In this document: piece after piece, positions 8,892 through 17,961 of the stretch
Layout: each line of letters opens with the position of its first letter
Numbering within the stretch: the first letter of the stretch is position 1
Assembly (NCBI GenBank): GCA_964517435.1
Contig: CAZFEC010000001.1
Span: forward strand, 62,001-126,000
DNA length: 64,000 nt
Direction: 5' to 3'
Origin: BS150m-G50 sp964517435
GTDB lineage: Bacteria > CAIWAD01 > BS150m-G50
Notes under the pieces: generated by a model
Databases searched by the model: none
Told to the model about the DNA's origin: nothing
What the model saw: only the letters and a program-made list of their open reading frames with translations
Position numbers and translations under genes: made by a program

Positions 8892-9982
8892 TCTCCCCCG
8901 ATTCCGAACAGGCCGATGCGAAGCAGATCGTTGCGCAGCGCAATCAGCATCAGGAAGAGCAACAACACCAGACCGACCTGTTGAATACGGATTTTGAGCG
9001 TCAATGAGATCGGCCGTCTGATCAGCGCTTCGATGGAATTGATGACGATATGACCGCCGTCGAGAACCGGCAACGGCAGCAGGTTGAGAAATCCGATATG
9101 CAGGGAGATCACCGCGATGAAGGAGAGAAAGGACAGCAGCCCGCTGCGCGCCGCTTCACCCGAGAGCTGCGCGATGAAGATCGGCCCGCCCAGGTCGCCG
9201 AGCGAGGCTTCTCCCTTGATGAGAATGATCACATGGGAAATGGAAAGGCGCAAGAGACTGTAGGATTGTCGCGTCGAGATGGCGATCGCATCCAGCCAGT
9301 CGGCGTCGCGCTGATGCACCCGGGGCGCGATACCGATCAGACCGACTTCCGTCAGTTCCCCATCGATCAGGATGCGGTCCGGTTCCGGTATCAGGGTGTC
9401 GACAAAGACGGCTTCGTTCCGCTCGATCGTGAGCATGATTTCCCGTCCCGGGTTGGCATGAATGCCGTCACGCAGGTTTTCCCAGTTGTGCAAAGGCGTG
9501 TCGTTCAGGCGCAGAATGCGGTCGCCGACCGCCAGCCCGGAGGCAGCGGCGGGTCGTCCCTGGTAGAGACTGCCGATGACCGGCTCGGAATCCGGCTCAC
9601 CGACTCCCTCCACGCGGATCAACGCCAGGAAGATCATCCAGGCGAGCAGGAAGTTCATCAGACCACCCGCCGCCAGGATCAATGTTTTCTGCAGCCAGTT
9701 CTTGGACATGAACTCCCAGCCGGCACCGGTCAGCGGCCGTCCCTGTCCATTCGGTAAAGCGTCCGATTCGTCGATGACTCCCGCCATCCGCACGTAGCCG
9801 CCCAGGGGGAACAGGCTGATCCGGTAGTCGGTGTCGCCCCGTTTGAAACCGACCAGGCGTCGGCCGAAACCGATCGAGAACACCTCCACCCGCACACCGG
9901 TCAGGCGGGCGGCGAGGAAGTGTCCCAGTTCATGCACGAAGACGATGATGCTGAGTACGACGGCGAAGTAAAGCAATGTCAT
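8888..9982 (-). CDS. rseP: Site-2 zinc metalloprotease RseP
   Basis: This is an intramembrane M50 protease that cleaves anti-sigma factors or leftover signal peptides. HELGH lies in the first membrane helix (residues 17-21) and the second-helix motif LPVLDGGH is near residue 315. One PDZ domain lies between (about 115-205, ending around GDRILRLNDTPLHNWENLRD). At 364 residues it is the short, single-PDZ form rather than the two-PDZ E. coli form. It follows dxr by 4 bp; dxr-rseP adjacency is common in bacteria. The anti-sigma factor at 18264 is a conceivable substrate, but this is speculation. Confidence 0.94.
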   Translation of the reverse strand: MTLLYFAVVLSIIVFVHELGHFLAARLTGVRVEVFSIGFGRRLVGFKRGDTDYRISLFPLGGYVRMAGVIDESDALPNGQGRPLTGAGWEFMSKNWLQKTLILAAGGLMNFLLAWMIFLALIRVEGVGEPDSEPVIGSLYQGRPAAASGLAVGDRILRLNDTPLHNWENLRDGIHANPGREIMLTIERNEAVFVDTLIPEPDRILIDGELTEVGLIGIAPRVHQRDADWLDAIAISTRQSYSLLRLSISHVIILIKGEASLGDLGGPIFIAQLSGEAARSGLLSFLSFIAVISLHIGFLNLLPLPVLDGGHIVINSIEALIRRPISLTLKIRIQQVGLVLLLFLMLIALRNDLLRIGLFGIGGD

Positions 9983-9986
9983 CAGG

Positions 9987-11123
9987 TCAGTTCACCAGTA
10001 ATTGACTGTGGATCCGGGTATCAATCTCGTAGATGTCGGCGAGGGTATAGTCGGGCGTGGAAACATGCTTCGCAAGCGCATTCTCGATCATGGTGAAGAT
10101 TCCGGTGAACTCGATCCTGCCCGCCAGGAAAAGCTCCACGGCGGCCTCGTTGGCCGCATTCAGGACGGCCGGATAGGTGCCGCCCTGCTCCAGGGCTTCC
10201 CGGGCGAACCGGAGGGTGGGAAAAAGCTCCTCATCCGGCGGCAGAAAGGTGAGGGTTCCGCACCTGGCCAGATCCAGCGGTTCCATCTGTAAGGGGATGT
10301 GGTCCGGATAGGTGAGCGCGTATTGGATCGGAATGCGCATGTCGGGATAGCCCAGTTGCGCCTTCTGGGAACCGTCCACGAATTCCACTAGGCTGTGTAC
10401 GATCGATTGTGGATGTATCACGATTTCGATCTGCTCCGCGGAGACCGGATAGAGCCAGTAGGCTTCAATCAGCTCCAAGCCCTTGTTCATCAGGGTGGCG
10501 GAATCGATGGTGATCTTCTCCCCCATCTTCCAGTTGGGATGGCGCAGAGCCTCGGCCGGCGTGATACCCGCCAGTGAGTCGCGTCCGTGAAAAGGGCCGC
10601 CGGACGCGGTCAGCAGAATGCGCCGGATCTGGTCCGGGTTCTCGCCCTGCAGGCACTGCAGGATGGCGGAGTGCTCGGAATCGATCGGCAGCAGCTCCGC
10701 CTGGTGCCGCTCCAGCAGCTCGCGGACCAGCTTGCCGGCTGAGACCAGCGGCTCCTTATTGGCCAGGCAGACACGGCGGCCGGCCTCGATGGCGTTGGCC
10801 ACCACCGCCAGGCCGCGGTTGCCGACGATGGCGTTGACGAGGGTGTCGCCCCGGGCACGGGTGGGAAACTGGTCCAGCTCCGCATCCCCCGTGAGTACTT
10901 CGATCCCGGCCGAAGCGAGTGTATCACGCAGGTAGGTATAGTGTTCCGTCGCGGCGATGTGGACCAGTGACGGTTTGAATTCCAGAGCCTGCTCGATCAG
11001 CAGTTCGACATTGTTCCCCGCCGCCAGTGCGGCGACACTGAATCGCTCCGGGTGCTGGCGGACGATATCCAGGGTACTGGTGCCGATAGAGCCGGTCGAG
11101 CCGACGATAGTCAGTTGCTGCAA
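9987..11123 (-). CDS. dxr: 1-deoxy-D-xylulose 5-phosphate reductoisomerase
   Basis: Dxr makes MEP from DXP with NADPH, the committing step of non-mevalonate isoprenoid synthesis. The 378-residue protein shows the N-terminal NADPH loop GSTGSIGTSTLDIV, the central blocks ANKEPLVSAG and PIDSEHSAILQC, the flexible-loop region ASGGPFHGR, and the metal/substrate segment IDSATLMNKGLELIEA. Its presence shows the organism uses the MEP pathway, and its product line supplies undecaprenol for uppP. It sits 15 bp downstream of an outer-membrane protein gene and 4 bp upstream of rseP. Confidence 0.97.
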   Translation of the reverse strand: MQQLTIVGSTGSIGTSTLDIVRQHPERFSVAALAAGNNVELLIEQALEFKPSLVHIAATEHYTYLRDTLASAGIEVLTGDAELDQFPTRARGDTLVNAIVGNRGLAVVANAIEAGRRVCLANKEPLVSAGKLVRELLERHQAELLPIDSEHSAILQCLQGENPDQIRRILLTASGGPFHGRDSLAGITPAEALRHPNWKMGEKITIDSATLMNKGLELIEAYWLYPVSAEQIEIVIHPQSIVHSLVEFVDGSQKAQLGYPDMRIPIQYALTYPDHIPLQMEPLDLARCGTLTFLPPDEELFPTLRFAREALEQGGTYPAVLNAANEAAVELFLAGRIEFTGIFTMIENALAKHVSTPDYTLADIYEIDTRIHSQLLVN

Positions 11124-11138
11124 GAGCGGTTCCGTTCT

Positions 11139-11921
11139 CTATAAAAAGGAAATGATCAGGCCTCCGGTCAACAACGGGTAATCGGAGAGAAAGGTGTATT
11201 CAGCGTTGATCCGCAGCAGCGGAAACGGAATCCAGTTGAAACCGACCACCAGCCGGGAACCCGAGGTATCCAGCGTTTTGGAGACAGCGACCTGCGTCAG
11301 GGAATTGACATAATCGAACGCTATCGAGGTACTCGAGTAACCGAATCCGGCGTAAGGCTCGATGATGAACAGCTTCTTGCTGACCATCAAGTCGTAGCTA
11401 CTGGAGTTGGTGCTGAAGACGTCGCCCAGTCGAAGTGAGTTATAGAAGTACTGGAGCGCAAACCGGGGGGCCAGCAGCGGAATGTCCACGATTTCGTTAA
11501 GCTCGAAACGGACGCCGCCGCCCAGCAGGGTCAGTTTGCCCACTTCGACCAGGTCGGCGGTGAAGAAACGGCCGGAGACCTGGAAACCCTTCATCAGGCC
11601 GAGTGAAGCTTGCGCAACCGGCAGCGTCAACGCTTTCACGTCGACGCTGTCCAGCACGCCGGTCTGTTGATCCGTGGGAATCTGCAGGAAGAGCGCCTTG
11701 ACGCCGATGTCGAATCCGGGCAGGCCGTGCGATGAGGCGTTGTGATACAATCCCTGGTTGATGAGACCATGAAAGGCGTTGACCACCGGCGTCGCCTTGT
11801 CAGTGAGCTGTCCTTCCGGCAGCTGGAAGATCTCATCCTCGATGGAGCCGGCCAGGACCGTTGAGGTCTGCAGGCCGAGCAGCAGCATTGCGCACGCGTA
11901 CAAAAGAAGCTTCTTCATCAT
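11139..11921 (-). CDS. Predicted outer-membrane beta-barrel protein, unknown function
   Basis: The 260-residue protein has a clear signal peptide (cleavage after about residue 24, VLAG). The rest has alternating hydrophobic strands with aromatic girdles, for example FALQYFYNSL and IEPYAGFGYSSTSIAFDY, and ends LLTGGLIISFL with a terminal hydrophobic residue typical of barrel proteins. It resembles the DUF6588-like barrels of FCB-group bacteria in general appearance; I do not recognise a specific family. It lies between fmt and dxr in a tight run and probably has the same promoter. Confidence 0.7.
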   Translation of the reverse strand: MMKKLLLYACAMLLLGLQTSTVLAGSIEDEIFQLPEGQLTDKATPVVNAFHGLINQGLYHNASSHGLPGFDIGVKALFLQIPTDQQTGVLDSVDVKALTLPVAQASLGLMKGFQVSGRFFTADLVEVGKLTLLGGGVRFELNEIVDIPLLAPRFALQYFYNSLRLGDVFSTNSSSYDLMVSKKLFIIEPYAGFGYSSTSIAFDYVNSLTQVAVSKTLDTSGSRLVVGFNWIPFPLLRINAEYTFLSDYPLLTGGLIISFL

Positions 11922-11947
11922 CTCCTCCTCCGTGAATGGGAAGTGCT

Positions 11948-12901
11948 TTATTGTTGTTCCGTACTGATGATTCCGTTGGCAAAATAATCACCAGCGTGCA
12001 GCGGGTGACCATTGAGAAAATCCGCGGCCGGGAGGCGTTTCTTCCCCTCCAGTTGCAGATCGGTGATCAGGAGCGCGTCGGCGCCACAGGCGACCAGGAT
12101 ACCCTGCCGCCCTGCCTGCAGTACGGTGCCGGGCGGTTGCGGGGTGTCCGCCGCGATGACGCTGGTGGCGAAAACGCGGACCTGTTTGCCGTCGAGGCGG
12201 CAGCAGGCGCCCGGCAGCGGCGACAGACCGCGGATGCGGTTATGCAACGCCTTGGCATCCTGTTCCCATCTCAGCAGCCGGTCCAGTGCCGTTATACGCG
12301 GAGCGCCCCGGTATTCACCCGGTGGTTGCGACCTGGGTTCCAGCTCCCTGGTCAAGTAACCGTCGATGGTTTCGATCAGCAGTTCGGCCCCCAGGTCCGC
12401 CATGCGGTCGTGCAGGGTGCCGAAGTCATCCTCCGGCTGGATGGGCAGCTCGCGCTGGAGCAGGATGCCGCCGGTATCCACCTGTTCATCCAGCTGAAAA
12501 GTGGTCAAGCCGGTCATCCGCTCGCCGTTGATCAGGGCGTGTTGAATCGGTGCGGCGCCGCGATACTCCGGCAGCAGCGAGCCGTGCAGGTTGATCGAAC
12601 CGCGTCGCGGCAGAGACAGAATGCCGGGCGGTAGTATCCGGTAAGCGACCACGACGAAAAGGTCCGGCTCGAAAGCGAGCAGCTGCTGACGGATTTCGCG
12701 GTTGCGCAGTCGCTGCGGTTTCAACAGTGGCAGCCCGGCTTCCTCCGCGTAAAGGGCCACCGGCGTCGGTTGCGTGCGGCGGCCCCGACCCCGGGGACGA
12801 TCCGGTTGCGTTACGACAGCCACTACGGGCAGCTTGGCGGCGCGGAGACGTTTCAGCGAAACGACGGCGAAATCGGGCGAACCCATGAAGATGATGTTCA
12901 T
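11948..12901 (-). CDS. fmt: Methionyl-tRNA formyltransferase
   Basis: Fmt formylates Met-tRNAfMet with 10-formyl-THF to start translation. The 317-residue protein has the N-terminal GSPDFAVVSL, the folate-site signature HGSLLPEYRGAAPIQHALI with catalytic Asn/His/Asp surroundings (NLHGSLLPEYRG, DEQVDTGGIL), and a C-terminal OB-like domain from about residue 205. It overlaps def by 4 bp (ATGA), the classic def-fmt pairing: the formyl group added here is removed by the deformylase. Confidence 0.97.
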   Translation of the reverse strand: MNIIFMGSPDFAVVSLKRLRAAKLPVVAVVTQPDRPRGRGRRTQPTPVALYAEEAGLPLLKPQRLRNREIRQQLLAFEPDLFVVVAYRILPPGILSLPRRGSINLHGSLLPEYRGAAPIQHALINGERMTGLTTFQLDEQVDTGGILLQRELPIQPEDDFGTLHDRMADLGAELLIETIDGYLTRELEPRSQPPGEYRGAPRITALDRLLRWEQDAKALHNRIRGLSPLPGACCRLDGKQVRVFATSVIAADTPQPPGTVLQAGRQGILVACGADALLITDLQLEGKKRLPAADFLNGHPLHAGDYFANGIISTEQQ

Positions 12902-13410
12902 GCCTGGGCTCCGTCCCGGGCCAATTGCTTGAGGCGGTTCTGCAGAAGCCCCCGGCGCACGGGTGAGATGCGGTCGATAAAAAGCACGCCCTCCAGGTGA
13001 TCGTTTTCATGCAGGCAAACCCTGGCTTCCAGACCGGTCAGTTCCCGGCGGTGCGGCTGACCATCGAGATCCTGGTATTCTACCGTGATCCGTTCCGGCC
13101 GGCTTACCTGCTCGCGGATACCGGGAACGGAAAGGCAGCCTTCTTCCATTTCACAGTTTCCGGCGGTTTCCAGGATCTCAGGATTCACCATGAACTCGGT
13201 GTGCAGCTGGTCCTGCTCGTCGAAGTTCCCGACGATGATCAGCCGTAACGGCTCACCCACCTGCGGTGCCGCCAGCCCGATCCCCTGGGCGGAGAACATC
13301 GCCGCCAGCATGGTATCAGCCAGTTGCTTGAGTTCAGCGTTGAACTCGGTCACCGGCTTGGCTTTGCGGCGCAGAAGGGGATTGCCGACTATCAGGATTT
13401 CTCTTTCCAT
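12898..13410 (-). CDS. def: Peptide deformylase
   Basis: This metal-dependent hydrolase removes the N-formyl group from nascent proteins. The 170-residue protein contains the three family motifs: GIGLAAPQVG, EGCLSVPG (metal-binding Cys) and HENDHLEG (HExxH). I chose the ATG at 13408-13410, giving MEREILIVGNPLLR; the frame stays open upstream to 13587, but that stretch is antisense to yajC and has no family similarity. It is followed by fmt with a 4-bp overlap and preceded by yajC with a 19-bp gap. Confidence 0.96.
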   Translation of the reverse strand: MEREILIVGNPLLRRKAKPVTEFNAELKQLADTMLAAMFSAQGIGLAAPQVGEPLRLIIVGNFDEQDQLHTEFMVNPEILETAGNCEMEEGCLSVPGIREQVSRPERITVEYQDLDGQPHRRELTGLEARVCLHENDHLEGVLFIDRISPVRRGLLQNRLKQLARDGAQA

Positions 13411-13429
13411 GATTACGGCCGTTGTGGGA

Positions 13430-13747
13430 TTACTGCTCCTCGGCTTTGCTGCGCAGGACACGCTGGATGGAGTTTCGCTCGATTTCGACGCGAACGTTAT
13501 CGGCGATTTTGATCCAGAGTGTTCCGCTCTCTTCGCGCGTATCGGTGACGGTGCCATGCACTCCGCCGGAGGTGACGACGCGGTCACCTTTCTGGAGTGC
13601 GGCTACCATCCTCTGGTGATCTTTCTGCTTTCTGGCCTGCGGCCTGATCATCAGAAACCAGATGACCGCAAAGATCAATATATACGGCAGGAACATCATC
13701 AGGGAATTGCCGCCCTGGGGCGCGGCCTCAGCGAGGAAATGAACCAT
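13430..13747 (-). CDS. yajC: Sec translocase accessory subunit YajC
   Basis: YajC is the small single-pass membrane partner of SecDF-YidC. The 105-residue protein has one helix (about 18-36, ending WFLMIRPQ, with the family-typical IRPQ boundary), a basic KKxK-like stretch, then the cytoplasmic beta-domain GDRVVTSGGVHGTV. It is the first gene of a nine-gene run on the minus strand that goes on to def, fmt and dxr. A candidate promoter lies at 13849-13877. Confidence 0.95.
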   Translation of the reverse strand: MVHFLAEAAPQGGNSLMMFLPYILIFAVIWFLMIRPQARKQKDHQRMVAALQKGDRVVTSGGVHGTVTDTREESGTLWIKIADNVRVEIERNSIQRVLRSKAEEQ

Positions 13748-13848
13748 GCGTTACCATCCTTTCATTACGGGCTGTAGCTGTCGGGTACCGGTCAACCTCT
13801 CCGGGGAGGGTACTCCTGCCCGCAGCTGGTTAAGTTAAAGCGACTAAA

Positions 13849-13877
13849 ATAATAGAGAGCCGTTTGAGAATATGAAA
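13849..13877 (-). promoter_or_regulatory. Candidate promoter for the yajC-tldD run
   Basis: On the minus strand TTTCAT (13877-13872) and TATTAT (13854-13849) are separated by 17 bp, about 100 bp before the yajC ATG. The -10 matches the consensus at 5 of 6 positions and the -35 is poor. The rest of this 330-bp gap holds the palindromic element described next and nothing else I can identify. Confidence 0.3.
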
Positions 13878-13916
13878 GCATTTCCAGGAGGAGGCGGGAG
13901 GTCGGTGCCCTGCACC

Positions 13917-14080
13917 AGGAGCCTGTCGGACTTATGATGTTTTGCTGCAAATTCCAGAGAAACGGCCATTTCCGCCTAAAAAATGCGTTACATAGTTTCT
14001 ACTATGCTCCTTATTTGTTAGGCGAAACTTGCTCGCTTCCTGAAATTTTCGCCAAAAACCCACAAGTCCGACAGGCTCCT
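13917..14080. mobile_element. MITE-like palindromic element, 164 bp
   Basis: Perfect 17-bp terminal inverted repeats AGGAGCCTGTCGGACTT (13917-13933) and its complement (14064-14080) bound the element. The inside is also largely self-complementary, including CGCCTAA (left) and TTAGGCG (right) around the centre, so the whole unit can fold into one hairpin. There is no coding capacity and no obvious target-site duplication. It may double as a terminator for the M23 peptidase operon on its right. A second, decayed end occurs at 23776-23792. Confidence 0.75.
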
Positions 14081-14774
14081 AGAAATCCAGGAACTGCCAG
14101 GGATCCAGACGGCGCCGTCCCTGCCAGATCTCGTAGTGGAGATGCGGTGCCGATGAAAAACCGGTGGTGCCCAGCTCGCCGATCGCCTGGTTCTGGAAGA
14201 CCGTTTCCCCTTCCTTCACCAGCAGGGTTTTAAGATGGCCGTAGCGGGTAACGAATCCGTTGCGGTGAACCAGGATGATCAGGTTACCGTATGCGGGTGA
14301 CCAGCTGGCGTATACTACGGTGCCGTTGGCGGTTGCGACGACCGGATCGCCCTCCTCTCCGGCAATGTCGACACCGGGGTGCAGCGGAGGCAGATCGTCC
14401 ACGAATTCACGGCTGACGACGCCGCGTACCGGGTTGACTATCGGAACCTGGCCCGCCATATCCGGCGGCAGCGCGTCGCGGATGAGCAGGCGGCCGACTT
14501 CACCCGCTTCGGCAAGCGTATCCACCGTCAGATGCATCTGATCGGCCATCAGCGCGCGCAAACGCTGCTCCCGCTCCCGCAACTGGGCCAGCTCCAGTTC
14601 CAGGTTTCGGAGACCGGTGGCGACCCGCTCCAGCGAATCGCATTGCAGTTCCAGATGCTTGACGGAGAGCAGCGCGGGCAGCTCGTAGACGAAAAGCGCG
14701 GTTCCCAGTAAACCCAGCAAGGCGACGATCAGACTCAATCGCACCAGTAACGGTTGTTCCCGCCACCCGCTCAT
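14079..14774 (-). CDS. M23 (LytM-type) peptidoglycan endopeptidase, membrane anchored
   Basis: The 231-residue protein has one N-terminal helix (about 10-30), a coiled-coil (about 40-80) and a C-terminal M23 domain. All zinc and catalytic residues are present: His132 and Asp136 in HPGVDIAG, His180 in RYGH, and HLH at 211-213. It is therefore probably active on peptide cross-links in the periplasm. It overlaps pepP by 4 bp. The protein ends FLDF, and the stop codon TAG uses the first two bases of the adjoining palindromic element (14080, 14079). The domain still looks complete. Confidence 0.92.
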   Translation of the reverse strand: MSGWREQPLLVRLSLIVALLGLLGTALFVYELPALLSVKHLELQCDSLERVATGLRNLELELAQLREREQRLRALMADQMHLTVDTLAEAGEVGRLLIRDALPPDMAGQVPIVNPVRGVVSREFVDDLPPLHPGVDIAGEEGDPVVATANGTVVYASWSPAYGNLIILVHRNGFVTRYGHLKTLLVKEGETVFQNQAIGELGTTGFSSAPHLHYEIWQGRRRLDPWQFLDF

Positions 14775-16138
14775 CGTCGGCGATTCCCGGCTTGCCGACG
14801 GCTTCCGGTCTGGCGCGCTTCCTGATGCTTCCGGCGCCGGGCGAGGATGGTTTCGATCTCCTCTATCTCCTTCGGAATCGCCGCCGTGAGTACCTGGTGG
14901 CCCCGCGGCGTCACCAGCACATCATCTTCGATACGTACCGCGATACCGCGCCAGCGCGCCGGTGTCTGCCGCCGGTCCGGCTGGAAATAGAGACCCGGCT
15001 CCACCGTCAATACCATCCCCGGCTCCAATTTGCGGTCCTCACCCCCCGGTTTGATCAAACCGGCGTCATGCGTATCCAGGCCCAGCCAGTGCCCGACGCC
15101 GTGCGGATAGAACGGTGCGTGGCGGCGGCGGCGGATGATTTCGCCGGGATCGCCTTTCAATATCTTGAGCCGCAACAGCTCCTCTACCAGGACACCGGTG
15201 GCGGTCTTGTCCACATCCTGGTAGGTGGCCCCCGGTTTGATAACGGCGATCGCCGCTTTCTGGGCGCGCAGCACCGCCTGGTAGATCTGCTTCTGGGCCG
15301 GGGAAAAGCGCCCGCTTACCGGCCAGGTCCGGGTGACATCCGCCGCGTAGTTCCGGTACTCGGCGCCGGCGTCGATCAATACCAGCTCGCCTTCCCGCAG
15401 CGTGTCCCGGTTCTGGATGTAGTGCAGGACCAGGCCGTTCAGCCCGCCCGCCACGATGCTCTCGTAAGCCCAGGTCCCGCCGGCGCGGTGAAACTCGCCT
15501 TCCAGCAGCGCCTGCAGTTCGTACTCCGGCATCCCCGACCGCAGGGCGCGCAGGGCGCGGTTGAACGCGGTCGCCGTGATCTTGGCCGCCTGTTTGAGCA
15601 GGACGACTTCCTCCGGTTCCTTGCGCAGACGCAGTTCCGTCAGCAGGGAAGCGGCGTTGATGATGGTCTGCGGATAACGGACACCTTCGCGGTTGATCTC
15701 ATGCAGCCGCCCCAGCGTCTTGAGGATCTCGGCGCTGAACTCGCTCCCCTCCTGCAGATCCAGGTAGAGGCGCGGCTGGTCTCTCAACAGCTGCGGCAGC
15801 TTCGTCTTGAAATCCTTCAACAGGTGGGCGACCCGGGCGCCGTAGATCTTTCTGGCGTCATCCCGGTGCAGGCGGGGACCGATCCACACTTCCAGTTTAC
15901 GATCGTGCGGGTGGACGAACAGGGTGTAGCGGAAGCGCTTGCCCCGCTTCTCCAGCGCCAGGAGTACATTCGGCTCCGACAGACCACTGAGAAAGTAGAA
16001 GTTGCCGTGCTGGCGGAAGCGATAATTGATATCGGCGTTCCGCTTGACCTCCGCCGGCGCCCGGAGCAGCAGGAGACCGTCCTCCATCTGCGTCAGCAGC
16101 CGTTCCCGGTTACGGGCGGCCATCGCGATTATATCCAT
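14771..16138 (-). CDS. pepP: Xaa-Pro aminopeptidase (aminopeptidase P)
   Basis: This is an M24 metallopeptidase removing N-terminal residues before proline. The 455-residue protein has the AMP_N domain in the first about 170 residues (FRQHGNFYFLSGL) and a pita-bread catalytic domain. The metal ligands are visible: two Asp in LIDAGAEYRNYAADVTRTW, His in HGVGHWLGLDTHD, and Glu in LTVEPGLYF and VRIEDDVLV. A good Shine-Dalgarno (AAGGAGGATCTG) precedes the ATG. It sits between the sodium symporter (11-bp gap) and the M23 peptidase (4-bp overlap). Confidence 0.95.
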   Translation of the reverse strand: MDIIAMAARNRERLLTQMEDGLLLLRAPAEVKRNADINYRFRQHGNFYFLSGLSEPNVLLALEKRGKRFRYTLFVHPHDRKLEVWIGPRLHRDDARKIYGARVAHLLKDFKTKLPQLLRDQPRLYLDLQEGSEFSAEILKTLGRLHEINREGVRYPQTIINAASLLTELRLRKEPEEVVLLKQAAKITATAFNRALRALRSGMPEYELQALLEGEFHRAGGTWAYESIVAGGLNGLVLHYIQNRDTLREGELVLIDAGAEYRNYAADVTRTWPVSGRFSPAQKQIYQAVLRAQKAAIAVIKPGATYQDVDKTATGVLVEELLRLKILKGDPGEIIRRRRHAPFYPHGVGHWLGLDTHDAGLIKPGGEDRKLEPGMVLTVEPGLYFQPDRRQTPARWRGIAVRIEDDVLVTPRGHQVLTAAIPKEIEEIETILARRRKHQEARQTGSRRQAGNRRR

Positions 16139-16149
16139 CAGATCCTCCT

Positions 16150-17931
16150 TTACTCTGTTTCACCCGCGTCCGGCGCCCTGCCCCAGTTCTGGCGGTTGAG
16201 CAGACGGGCGATCAGCCAACTGCCGGCCAGCGCGGTCAGTGTCAAGATGCTGCCGGCCAGATGGCGACCGAACAGGAAATTACCGATGGCGAAGGTAACG
16301 CCGTACACCAGCGCCACCGCGCTCAGATACAGTGGCAGAAAGTCGCGCAGTACCGAGCGGTGGCGGGGAGTCGGCCAGGGCCAGAATCCGCCCGGCTGCA
16401 CCAGGTTGTGAAAGCTTCGGAGTCGCTCACCCTCAACCGGCGGTGTTAACATAGTAACCGTCAACCAGCAAATAATCGAGAACGGTACGATGATCAGGAT
16501 CTTGTGCTGGAGTTGAATCTCGGTTCCGAAGATGACCGGCGCAGTGGCGAAGAGGCTGTAGGTGCCCTGCCCTATATTCTGCGCAAAGGCGATCAGCTCC
16601 AGCCCCAGCGTGATGAAGATGGAGGCGCCCAGGGCGGCGATCTCGGACCAGGCGCTGATCCGCCACCAGAACCAGCGCAGGATCAACACCGAGCCGATGC
16701 CGGCTCCCATCGCCCAGACGAAAATCCAGGCTTTCTCTATCGATTGCAGGTAAAAGGCGATAACCGCCGCCAGGGCGATTACCAGCACTCCCACCAGGCG
16801 GGAAACCAGCACGTAGTGTTTTTCATCCGCCCGTGGCCGGAAAAAGCGCTTGTAGATATCGTTGACCAGGTAGGATGATCCCCAGTTCATGTGGGTATCG
16901 ATGGTCGACATGAACGCCGCCAGGAAGGTAGTGACCAGCAGGCCACGCAGACCGGGACCCAGCACCAGCCGGATCACCGCCGGGTACGCCTCCTTCTTGA
17001 CGGCGATATCGGGCAACAGCACCATTGAAACCAGCGCCACCAGAATCCAGGGCCAGACCCGCAGGGCGTAGTTGGCGACGTTGAACCAGAGGGTGGCCAG
17101 GGTGGCGTGCTTTTCATCACGGGCGGACAGCATGCGCTGAATCAGGTAACCGCCGCCGTCGGAATTGTGCGAGGACCACCACATGACCGTGATAAAGAGG
17201 ATGAACTGGATGAAAGCTACGCCGTCAGCCGGGCTGGGGATAAAGCTGAGGGTGCTGCCGCGGTAATCGGCGGTGGCGGGCAGCTGCGTCAACAGCGCCT
17301 CCATACCGCCAACGTGACTCACCGCCACGGCCGCCAGGATGATTGAACCGAGCATTGCCAGGATGAACTGGACCAGGTCGGTGACCACGACGCCCCAGTA
17401 GCCGGAGAGGACCGAGTAGATAAGCGCGATGACGATACAGCTGAGAATTGCTATGTGCGGCGGCAGACCGGTGAGCTGGCCGATGACCGTCGCCATGCCG
17501 TTGATCACCCACCCCATGACGATGAAATTGTAGAGGGTGGCGAAATAGGTCGCCTTGAAGGCGCGGAGGAAGGCGGCGGAACGCCCGCTGTAGCGCAGTT
17601 CGATCATCTCGTTGTCGGTGAGGACGCCGGTGCGCTGCCAGAGGCGCGCGAAGAGAAAGACGCTCAGAATGCCGCCCAGCGCCAGGTTCCACCAGAACCA
17701 GTTGCGCCAGATACCCTGGCTGCGCACCATCTCGGTGATGGCCAGCGGGGTATCGGCGGCAAAGGTGGTGGCGACCATCGAGGTACCTACCAGCCACCAG
17801 GGCAGACTGCGACCGGAGATGAAATAGGACTCGAGGTTACGACCGGCACGGCGGCTGAAGAAAACACCGACTCCCAGCGAGAAGGTGATGTAGGCCAGGA
17901 TGATGATCCAGTCGAGCGTGGTAAGTGTCAT
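16150..17931 (-). CDS. Sodium:solute symporter (SSS family)
   Basis: The 593-residue, very hydrophobic protein has about 13 predicted helices. The SSS hallmarks are the N-terminal FFSRRAGRNLESYFISGRSL (the DYFLAGR-like motif) and the first-core helix WWLVGTSMVATTFAADTPL. The substrate cannot be told from sequence; long SSS members with this W-N-W-F-W segment occur widely in FCB genomes. It heads an operon with pepP and an M23 peptidase, so peptide or amino-acid salvage is a reasonable but unproven guess. Confidence 0.9.
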   Translation of the reverse strand: MTLTTLDWIIILAYITFSLGVGVFFSRRAGRNLESYFISGRSLPWWLVGTSMVATTFAADTPLAITEMVRSQGIWRNWFWWNLALGGILSVFLFARLWQRTGVLTDNEMIELRYSGRSAAFLRAFKATYFATLYNFIVMGWVINGMATVIGQLTGLPPHIAILSCIVIALIYSVLSGYWGVVVTDLVQFILAMLGSIILAAVAVSHVGGMEALLTQLPATADYRGSTLSFIPSPADGVAFIQFILFITVMWWSSHNSDGGGYLIQRMLSARDEKHATLATLWFNVANYALRVWPWILVALVSMVLLPDIAVKKEAYPAVIRLVLGPGLRGLLVTTFLAAFMSTIDTHMNWGSSYLVNDIYKRFFRPRADEKHYVLVSRLVGVLVIALAAVIAFYLQSIEKAWIFVWAMGAGIGSVLILRWFWWRISAWSEIAALGASIFITLGLELIAFAQNIGQGTYSLFATAPVIFGTEIQLQHKILIIVPFSIICWLTVTMLTPPVEGERLRSFHNLVQPGGFWPWPTPRHRSVLRDFLPLYLSAVALVYGVTFAIGNFLFGRHLAGSILTLTALAGSWLIARLLNRQNWGRAPDAGETE

Positions 17932-17961
17932 GGAGTCCCGAGAAGTTGGCGATTATACGAA

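Noticed and set aside
12898..13587. A longer 229-residue deformylase
   Set aside because: The first 59 residues overlap yajC in another frame and have no deformylase similarity; the family start is the ATG at 13410.
14792..16411. A 539-residue plus-strand frame across pepP
   Set aside because: It is the antisense of pepP, with an atypical composition and no family match.
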